Shown one piece after another: positions 41,837-47,794 of a stretch of DNA of 47,794 nucleotides. Under the pieces are notes generated by a model. That model was given only the letters and a program-made list of their open reading frames with translations. It searched no databases and was not told the DNA's origin. Position 1 is the stretch's first letter. Each line of letters begins with the position of its first letter. Made by a program: the position numbers and the translations under genes. This DNA comes from Verrucomicrobiota bacterium (lineage in GTDB: Bacteria > Verrucomicrobiota > Verrucomicrobiia > Verrucomicrobiales > Akkermansiaceae). Location: contig JAPLUI010000117.1 of the NCBI GenBank assembly GCA_026397725.1, forward strand, positions 1-47,794. The letters are read 5' to 3'.

Positions 41837-42406
41837 TCAGGGCACGTAGGCTTTCAGCAGTTCCTCGGCCTTGTCGGCGGTGACGCCTTCGTGGAAATCG
41901 TCGTTCACCATGCACACTGGCGCGGTGCCACAGGAGGCGAGGCACTCGGCGAACTCGACGGAAAAATTCCCGCAGGGGGACACCGCTACAGGATGATGGT
42001 GGGGGTCGAGTTGCTCGCGGTCGATGCCGGTGAGTTCGCACAGGCGTGCCATCAATTCGTGGCTGCCGCCCATGGCGCAGGACAGGGTGCGGCAGACGCG
42101 GAGGTGGAATTTGCCGGGGGCGGACTGGCGGAAGCCGGGATAGAAGGTGACCACTTCGAGCACCTTGATGGGTTCCAGTTCGAGGGTGGCGGCGACCCAG
42201 TCGATGGCGGCGGCGGAGATGAAGCCGAAGCGGTGTTGCACGAGGTGCAGCAGGGGCAGGGTGGCGGAGCGTTTGTCAGACGGGTAGTGGGACATGCGCT
42301 CGGCCGCTGCCGCCGCCAGCTCCGGCGTCACGCCGAAGGGGGTGAAGTGGGGGGTGCCCGGGGTCGGGGGCGAGGCGATGGAGGCATCGAGAATGGAATC
42401 GGACAT
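41837..42406 (-). CDS. nuoE: NADH-quinone oxidoreductase subunit E
   Basis: 189 residues. NuoE carries a [2Fe-2S] cluster in the NADH-oxidising module of respiratory complex I. The four ligand cysteines are in VCRTLSCAMGG (C-x4-C) and FAECLASCGTAPV (C-x3-C); the usual helical thioredoxin-like N-terminal part has LLHLVQHRFGFISAAAIDWV and EVVTFYPGFRQSAPGKFHLR. The first ~25 residues (MSDSILDASIASPPTPG) are a low-complexity extension. It follows nuoD by 47 bases. The usual next gene, nuoF, is not downstream here, so either the operon is split or the remaining subunits are elsewhere in the genome. Confidence 0.93.
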   Translation of the reverse strand: MSDSILDASIASPPTPGTPHFTPFGVTPELAAAAAERMSHYPSDKRSATLPLLHLVQHRFGFISAAAIDWVAATLELEPIKVLEVVTFYPGFRQSAPGKFHLRVCRTLSCAMGGSHELMARLCELTGIDREQLDPHHHPVAVSPCGNFSVEFAECLASCGTAPVCMVNDDFHEGVTADKAEELLKAYVP

Positions 42407-42453
42407 GGGGCGGAGACTTCAGATTTGAGATTTCAGCATTCCGGCATTGACCC

Positions 42454-43713
42454 CTAGCGGTCACATTCGCCCATGACGAAATCCAGGGAGCCGAGGATGG
42501 CGGGGACGTCTGAAACCATGTGGCCTGGCAGCAAGCGGGAGACGATGGAAAGGTTGCAGAATGAGGGGCTGCGGATTTTCAGGCGGTAGGGCACCCCACC
42601 CCCTTTGGAGTGGATGTAGAAACCGAGTTCGCCTTTGGGGTTTTCCGCAGCAAAATAGACCTCGCCCGGCGGGGCCTCAATGCCTTGCGTGGCAACCATG
42701 AAGTGATGGATCAGTTCCTCCATCGACGTGAGCACGCTTTCCTTGTTAGGAAGCATGCTTTTGGGGTCGGTGAGATTCACCGGGCCGGCGGGCATTTTGG
42801 CGAGCACCTGGCGGCAGATGGCAACGGCCTGGCGAACTTCCTCCATGCGGATGAGGTAACGGGCGTAACAATCGCCTTCAGCCGTCACCGGCACCTCGAA
42901 TTCGTAGTTTTCGTAGCCGAGATAGGGACTGTCCTTGCGAAGGTCACGCGGCACGCCGGAGCCGCGGAGGTTGGGACCGGTCAAGCCCCAGGCAATGGCG
43001 GACTCACGGGTGATCGCGCCGATGTCCATCATCCGGTCGCGGAAAATCCGGTTTTTGTCTAACAGACGGGAGACCTCACCCAGCGCGACCAGGCAATCGT
43101 CCAGGAAACTCCTGACGGCGGTCTCGAAGCCGGGCGGCATGTCGCGGAGTTGGCCACCGACGCGGGTGTAAGACGTGGTGAAGCGCGCGCCGGTGAGTTG
43201 CTCGCACAGGTTGTGGACCTTTTCCCGCTCGGTCATGGTGTAGAGGAAAACCGTCATGGCCCCGACGTCCATGGCACAGACGCCGATACCTAACAAATGG
43301 GAGGACAGCCGGGCGAGTTCGCAGCACAGCACTCGCAAGGCCTGGCCGCGCGGCGGCAGGGTCCAGTCCATGAGTTTTTCCACGGCACAGGCATAGGCGA
43401 CGTTGTTGGCGAGCGGCGCGAGATAGTCCAGGCGGTCCGTGTAGGGGACGAACTGGTTGTAGTGCATGTTCTCGGCGATTTTCTCATCGCCGCGGTGGAG
43501 GAATCCGACATCCGGGGTGGCCGAGTGGATGACTTCGCCGTCGAGTTCCAGGATCAGGCGGAGCACGCCGTGAGTGGCCGGGTGGGAAGGGCCCATGTTC
43601 AGGACCATGCGTTCGCCCATGATGTCATGGGTTTCCGCCTGATAGGAATCGGCGGCCTTCGTCGCGCGGGCGAGGGGGTCCGGGGTCTGAAGTTCGGTGG
43701 TTGAGGTGCTCAT
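42454..43713 (-). CDS. nuoD: NADH-quinone oxidoreductase subunit D
   Basis: 419 residues of the 49-kDa subunit of complex I, which lines the quinone site at the membrane arm interface. Characteristic blocks are LNMGPSHPATHGVLRLILEL (~38-57), VGFLHRGDEKIAENMHYNQ, PYTDRLDYLAPLANN and the C-terminal IVSRLLPGHMVSDVPAILGS ending GECDR. Length and ends are normal. The N-terminal ~25 residues are variable. nuoC would normally precede it; instead an ATPase gene lies 64 bases upstream on the same strand. No Shine-Dalgarno is obvious. Confidence 0.95.
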   Translation of the reverse strand: MSTSTTELQTPDPLARATKAADSYQAETHDIMGERMVLNMGPSHPATHGVLRLILELDGEVIHSATPDVGFLHRGDEKIAENMHYNQFVPYTDRLDYLAPLANNVAYACAVEKLMDWTLPPRGQALRVLCCELARLSSHLLGIGVCAMDVGAMTVFLYTMTEREKVHNLCEQLTGARFTTSYTRVGGQLRDMPPGFETAVRSFLDDCLVALGEVSRLLDKNRIFRDRMMDIGAITRESAIAWGLTGPNLRGSGVPRDLRKDSPYLGYENYEFEVPVTAEGDCYARYLIRMEEVRQAVAICRQVLAKMPAGPVNLTDPKSMLPNKESVLTSMEELIHHFMVATQGIEAPPGEVYFAAENPKGELGFYIHSKGGGVPYRLKIRSPSFCNLSIVSRLLPGHMVSDVPAILGSLDFVMGECDR

Positions 43714-43777
43714 GCGTTGTGCCGTGGCAAGTAAGGAGCCAAAGCCGGGGTCGCGGCAAGGGGTTTGTGAGAATTAT

Positions 43778-45400
43778 TCACGGGTCGGGGCGGCCATAAC
43801 GCTCGCGGAACTGCCGGAGCAAATCCCTGACCCGTGCGGAATCGACCGGGCCAGCGGGCTCGGGTGAGGTGACATCCGCAGCCGGCTGGGCGGGAGGTGT
43901 CGGGGTCTCTGGGGGGCTGGAGCCATCAGGCGAAGTGGGAGCGGGAGCCTCCTGCCGGGTTGCGGCAGGCTCTGCCGTGTCGATTTCGGGCGCGGCGAGC
44001 GTGGCCAAGGCCGGAGCGGCCGCCAGCGGTGGAGACGGTGGTGGCTGTTCCGGCAGGATTCGGCATGGGGATGCCGCAGCCGGAACCATCACCGGTGGTT
44101 CCGGCTCCAGCGGCGCAACCAGCGGCGGGGGGGCTGTCACCTCCACCGAACTCGGCTCGGCATCCAGCGCGGCTCCGATGCTTGGCGCGGGCGGTGCGCT
44201 CACCTGCGGCGCCGGTTCCTGCCATGCGCATGGCGTGACCGGCGCTTGCGGCGGCGGGCTGGCGGCCGGATCGGACTGCGCTGTGGGCGCGGTTGTCCGG
44301 GTGACTGTGAGCCATGCGGCACCAGCCGCACGCAGCAGACTGCGGGCATGACGTTCGGCATGCTCCGGCCCGATGGCTTGCAGCATCCGGGCGCCCAGGC
44401 CGGGCACGCGGGACTCCAGCAGCGCTGCCATGGCTTCATCCGTCAAGGGTTCGAGTTCGATGAGCACCTCGGACATGCGGTCGGCCAGACCGTCGCTGAG
44501 GCGGGGGACAAAGGCACTTTCCCAGACATCGTGATTGAGGGAGATGATCACGTCCAAGCGCTCCGCAGGCTGCCGCAAGGAGCCCACGAACGAGGTCAGC
44601 CGCAGGGCCGCAGTCTCATCAGCGGAGAAGCCTTCCAAGTCATCGGCCAGCAGCACCACGCGCCTCAAGAGTGCCACCAGTGCGAGCAAAGCCGCCAAGC
44701 GCTCCATGGCTGCACCGTTCTCCGCGCTGTCAGCAATGGCACCTTGGGACAGCGCGTCCACCCGTCCGGGATGATCGATGGGAGTGGCGGCAAAGCGGAA
44801 CAGGGCCTCCACCCAGAAGCCGAGCGCATGGGGAGGCAGACCGGTGAGATGCGCCAGTTCCATGCTCAACTGGGGTCCGAGCACCGCGAAGTTATCCCGT
44901 GTCCAATGGGCGGTAACGGCGTTCGGGTGATGAAAATCAAAGGTTTCGAGCGGATGGTTGTGCAGCGAGGCAAGCGCCCCATCCCGGTCCTGGCAGGGCA
45001 CCTCCCCGGAGCTGACCAGCGGTTGCAGCGCCAGCGAAAACAACCGCCGCACGAGCAAATCCAATTCACACAAGGCTCCCGCCGCAGGCAACAAGCGGGT
45101 AAGTCGCCGCAGGGTGTCCGCAGTCACTGAGGTGGCATCGATCCGGTTGCCAGCCGCCGCATGGAGCGGGATGAATTCATGGCTGGTGCCCAGGTGATGC
45201 TGGAGGTGTGAGAGCAAGTGGGTCTTGCCGCAGCCCGCGCGGGGTGCCCGCAACAGAATGCAACGACCGGCGTGCTCCAGCGGAACGGTGAGCACCTCAC
45301 ACAGGGTTTGATAGGCAAGGCGGTTGACCGCAGCCGCATGCACGCTTGGCAGACGACCGAATGATTCGAAAAGCAACTGAAACGGATGTTCGAGGGACAT
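43778..45400 (-). CDS. P-loop ATPase with proline-rich C-terminal tail
   Basis: 540 residues. The N-terminal ~350 form an AAA+/STAND-like ATPase: the nucleotide loop is RCILLRAPRAGCGKTHLLSH (46-65, with Pro where Gly/Ala is usual), the Walker B strand is RRVVLLADDLEGFS (~240-253), and a sensor-1-like Asn occurs in LDVIISLNHDVWE. The opening LFESFGRLPSVHAAAVNRLA and PLEHAGRCILLRAPRAG pattern appears to be a lineage-specific family. Residues ~365-515 are Pro/Ala-rich and probably disordered, and the last 15 (VRDLLRQFRERYGRPDP) form a short helix that may be a docking peptide. No HTH, membrane helix or nuclease is seen. It follows the SLC13 permease by 51 bases; whether they work together is unknown. 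Confidence 0.65.
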   Translation of the reverse strand: MSLEHPFQLLFESFGRLPSVHAAAVNRLAYQTLCEVLTVPLEHAGRCILLRAPRAGCGKTHLLSHLQHHLGTSHEFIPLHAAAGNRIDATSVTADTLRRLTRLLPAAGALCELDLLVRRLFSLALQPLVSSGEVPCQDRDGALASLHNHPLETFDFHHPNAVTAHWTRDNFAVLGPQLSMELAHLTGLPPHALGFWVEALFRFAATPIDHPGRVDALSQGAIADSAENGAAMERLAALLALVALLRRVVLLADDLEGFSADETAALRLTSFVGSLRQPAERLDVIISLNHDVWESAFVPRLSDGLADRMSEVLIELEPLTDEAMAALLESRVPGLGARMLQAIGPEHAERHARSLLRAAGAAWLTVTRTTAPTAQSDPAASPPPQAPVTPCAWQEPAPQVSAPPAPSIGAALDAEPSSVEVTAPPPLVAPLEPEPPVMVPAAASPCRILPEQPPPSPPLAAAPALATLAAPEIDTAEPAATRQEAPAPTSPDGSSPPETPTPPAQPAADVTSPEPAGPVDSARVRDLLRQFRERYGRPDP

Positions 45401-45451
45401 GGGATGGGAACGCGGGGCTGAGTTTGCGGCACGCGGGGGAATTTCACAAGA

Positions 45452-47284
45452 TCAGAACGGCCAGATCAACGGAATCACCACGCAGGCCGTGATCCAGCAG
45501 ATCAGGTTCAGGGGAATGCCCACGCGCAGGAAGTCGCTGAAGCGGTAGCCGCCGGGGCCGTAGATCATCATGTGCGTTTGATAGCCCATCGGCAACGCGA
45601 AGGCGGTGGAGGAGGCCACCGTGACGGCCAGCACGAAGGGCCGGGCGTCCACGCCAAGTTGATGGGCGAGGGTGACCACGATGGGCACCATCATCACTGC
45701 GGTCGCATTGTTGGACAGGACCTCCGTGAGCAACAGCGTGAGCAAGAACACCAGCCACAGGAGCACCATCGGCAACTGTGCCGGGCTTGCGAAGCGCTCG
45801 CAGGTTCCCACCAGCCCGTGGGCCAGCCATTCGGCGGTGTGGGTGTTCTGCATCGCCATTCCCAGACCGAGCAGACCATACAACATGATGAGCACCTGCC
45901 AATCGATGCTGGCATACGCTTCCCGCGGCGTGACGATCTTCAGCCACAGCAAGGCGAGCGCCCCCACCATCGCCGCATAGTGAATCGGAATCGCCGGAAT
46001 GGCAATGACCATGCCGTGCAGCACGTCCGAGAGCGTGGCGACCAGCACCACCCCGATCAAGGTGGCCCACGACAAGCTCACATGATGCGCCGGACGTTTC
46101 ACCTTCACGGAGCGATCCGGTTGGTCGGGGAGATCGGTGAGCACGAAATCCCGCGTGGCATGGATGGCACCCAGATTGCTCAGCGGGGTGATCACCAGCA
46201 GGGTGTCGCCAACTTCGAGCGTCAGCTCGGCGATGCGCTTGGTGAGGTTGATGCCGTTGCGATGGACGGCGAGCACCACGCAGTTGTAGCGTTGGCGGAA
46301 ATCGGCATGCGCCAGCGTCTCTCCCAGCAGCGTGGATTCATCATGCACGACCAATTCCGAGACCAACCCATCGACGGTGGCTAACAACTGGGCCCCGATT
46401 TCCTCGAGCAGGGTTTTCGGATTCACGGCCCGCCCGCCGCGGCGGTGCAGCGCGACGAGAAAGCGGTCGTTCTGTTGGATCACGATCGCTGACAATGGCA
46501 GCATCAGGCGGGAGCCGCCGCGGCGGACTTCCAGCACATGGATGCCGGACTCGCGATCAGCCAGGGGCGTGGCCATGAGGTTCATGCCGAGCAGCGGGGA
46601 TTTGCCTCCGAGCAGCAGGTGATAGAGCGGCGAGGTCCGACTCTCGATATCAAGACTGCCCGTGATCGACGAGCGGGAGGGAATCAACCTGGGCCCGAAA
46701 ATGGTCAGGTAGCCGATGCCGGCGATGGCCAGCGGGATGCCAACCGGGGCGAGTTCAAACATGCTCATCGGGCGCTCGCCGAGATCACGCAGGGTGCCAT
46801 TGACCAACAGATTGGTGGAGGTGCCAATGAGCGTGCAGCAGCCACCCAGAATCGAGCAGTAGGACAGCGGCATGAGCAGCCGCGAGGCTGGAATATCCTT
46901 GGAGCGAGCGAAGCCAAGGGTCACCGGCAGGAGGATGGCGACGATGGCCGTGTTGTTCATCCAGGCACTGAAAAACGCGGTCAGCACCGAAAAGGCCAGA
47001 ATCGCCACGCGGATATTGCCCGACAGCCGGCTTTTCAGGATTTGGCCGATGTGATCGACCGCACCGGACCGTTCCAAGGCCCCGCCGATGACAAACAAGG
47101 CCGCAATGGTGAGCGGGGCCTCGTTCTTGAACACCACCGTCATCTCCTGCAACCCCACCAACCCGAGCGCCACCACCAGGCATAGCACCGTGAGCGCGAT
47201 CACATCCGGCGAGGCCCATTCGCGGATGAAGGCGACGAGCGTCAAGGCGATCACCAAGAGAGTGAGTGCGATCGGTAAAGTCAT
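45452..47284 (-). CDS. SLC13-family (DASS-like) permease with two RCK_C domains
   Basis: 610 residues from MTLPIALTLLVIALT (47284); a frame opening at 47374 would add 30 polar residues. An inner-membrane transporter: N-terminal helices including the conserved re-entrant block AFFSAWMNNTAIVAILLPV and LGGCCTLIGTSTNLLVNG (the SNT-type substrate/Na+ motif), then two cytoplasmic RCK_C/TrkA_C domains (~200-385; LPLSAIVIQQNDRFLVAL and LEVGDTLLVITPL), then a second set of helices with TEVLSNNATAVMMVPIVV. Similar proteins move sulfate, dicarboxylates or other anions with Na+; the substrate is not deducible. First gene of a possible pair with the ATPase downstream. No Shine-Dalgarno at either start. 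Confidence 0.88.
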   Translation of the reverse strand: MTLPIALTLLVIALTLVAFIREWASPDVIALTVLCLVVALGLVGLQEMTVVFKNEAPLTIAALFVIGGALERSGAVDHIGQILKSRLSGNIRVAILAFSVLTAFFSAWMNNTAIVAILLPVTLGFARSKDIPASRLLMPLSYCSILGGCCTLIGTSTNLLVNGTLRDLGERPMSMFELAPVGIPLAIAGIGYLTIFGPRLIPSRSSITGSLDIESRTSPLYHLLLGGKSPLLGMNLMATPLADRESGIHVLEVRRGGSRLMLPLSAIVIQQNDRFLVALHRRGGRAVNPKTLLEEIGAQLLATVDGLVSELVVHDESTLLGETLAHADFRQRYNCVVLAVHRNGINLTKRIAELTLEVGDTLLVITPLSNLGAIHATRDFVLTDLPDQPDRSVKVKRPAHHVSLSWATLIGVVLVATLSDVLHGMVIAIPAIPIHYAAMVGALALLWLKIVTPREAYASIDWQVLIMLYGLLGLGMAMQNTHTAEWLAHGLVGTCERFASPAQLPMVLLWLVFLLTLLLTEVLSNNATAVMMVPIVVTLAHQLGVDARPFVLAVTVASSTAFALPMGYQTHMMIYGPGGYRFSDFLRVGIPLNLICWITACVVIPLIWPF

Positions 47285-47451
47285 GAAATAGGAGAGCGGC
47301 GCGGGTTTGTGGCAAGCGCTCCCATGCGGCGTGCGTGGCACTTTGGCAAGCCCGGAGTTCTCATTGGGTTTCAATGGAATCTTTCAGTTGCCCGTTAGTT
47401 CAAGTATAAGATTGGACGCGGCTTTGACACTTCTTGGTCTTTCTTGATCAT

Positions 47452-47482
47452 TGAATGTTGGAAGTTGAATGTTGAATGTTGA
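47452..47482 (+). repeat. Short tandem tract of TTGAATG-type heptamers
   Basis: Reads TTGAATG, TTGGAAG, TTGAATG, TTGAATG, TTGAAAT: five near-identical 7-mers directly before the dispersed repeat. Confidence 0.8.
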
Positions 47483-47596
47483 AATCCTCGGCGTGCCTCA
47501 TGGGAACCCGCAGCTCTCCCGGTTTAGCCACAGCGGGGTGGCGGGCTGCGCCCTTCCCACCGCACTCCAAACTTTGGCTCGCGCCCGGGCAGGTGA
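47481..47596 (+). repeat. ~116-bp dispersed repeat, copy 2
   Basis: Sister of 19671-19787, same orientation, about 10 percent different. Here it continues into a right arm that makes a large palindrome, whereas at 19.7 kb only this arm is present. Confidence 0.85.
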
Positions 47597-47643
47597 GAGT
47601 ATGGAGTGCGGTGGCAAGCGCAGCGCGACACCGCTGTGGCCAA
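47524..47643. repeat. Large imperfect palindrome (MITE/REP-like)
   Basis: Left arm 47524-47568 (TAGCCACAGCGGGGTGGCGG...CACCGCACTCC) pairs with right arm about 47602-47643 (GGAGTGCGGTGGCAAGCGCA...CCGCTGTGGCCAA). The arms are roughly 45 bases long with about three quarters complementary, around a ~30-base loop. Confidence 0.7.
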
Positions 47644-47794
47644 GTCCCGGCGACCGCTGCGGTCCAAACATCGTCCGGGTCGTCACCAGGATTCGGCGTT
47701 CCCGTTCTCAGCATCAGAACCCGGTGGGCGGGTGTGGCACCGGGAGTAACGTGGGCGCGATAAGGAGCCACCACATTCTTGTGGTGGTAGCGGA

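Larger units (their letters stand above)
47285..47794. other. Repeat-only right end of the window
   Basis: 510 bases with no supported gene. Contents: a TTGAATG/TTGGAAG short tandem tract (47452-47482), a ~116-bp dispersed repeat (47481-47596) and an overlapping large imperfect palindrome (47524-47643). A final small palindrome, CCACCACATTCTTGTGGTGG, is at 47769-47788. Confidence 0.65.

Noticed and set aside
41738..42457. 239-codon plus-strand frame opposite nuoE
   Set aside because: nuoE has all cluster cysteines on the minus strand; the plus frame has Gly/Glu-rich shadow composition.

Overview
The window looks like chromosomal DNA of a GC-rich member of the Verrucomicrobiota. The reasons are the giant BspA-like leucine-rich-repeat secreted protein, a PEP-CTERM-type C-terminus (PETG followed by a hydrophobic stretch and RRRR), exported proteins with choice-of-anchor D / 'substrate-binding tail ending in YFRIRR' architecture, weak or absent Shine-Dalgarno sites in front of many genes, and a high load of REP-like dispersed repeats. 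This assignment is inference from gene style; no rRNA or tRNA gene is visible to confirm it.

Layout. 1-5.2 kb (minus strand): an IS element end (ISAzo13-like transposase N-terminus) that has cut off a response-regulator/PAS/histidine kinase, preceded in its operon by a large hybrid histidine kinase and a CheR methyltransferase. 5.2-7.3 kb: a decayed, repeat-rich stretch with an N-terminally truncated glutamate dehydrogenase bracketed by two 67-bp direct repeats. 7.4-24 kb: exported and carbohydrate-related functions: a lipoprotein, a ~2230-residue LRR/lectin adhesin-like protein, a POT-family peptide transporter, a lone HigA-like antitoxin fragment, an alpha-L-rhamnosidase-like GH78 enzyme with a discoidin domain, and an NHL-repeat protein.

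24.2-35.7 kb (all minus strand) is a defence island. In transcription order: hsdM, a rhuM gene destroyed by a RAYT transposase with flanking REP sequences, hsdS, a three-gene cassette (46-aa small protein, 314-aa unrecognised protein, PIN-domain nuclease), abiEi, abiEii, hsdR. Thus two toxin-antitoxin-type modules sit inside a type I restriction-modification locus, and the restriction subunit is joined to the AbiEii toxin gene by an ATGA overlap behind a perfect 11-bp inverted repeat that is probably the AbiEi operator. This is the most interesting part of the window: the 46-aa/314-aa/PIN cassette is not a system I recognise, and the arrangement would let AbiEi control restriction.

35.7-47.8 kb: a frameshifted methyltransferase-regulatory-domain remnant, a small exported protein, a two-RCK potassium channel, a PEP-CTERM protein with a good terminator, an exported carbohydrate-binding-like protein, an isolated nuoD-nuoE pair, a P-loop ATPase with a proline-rich tail, and an SLC13-type permease with RCK_C domains. 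The last 500 bases hold only repeats. Across all regions the rare leucine codons TTA and CTA fall mostly within the pentamer CTAAC/GTTAG, a compositional oddity reported below.
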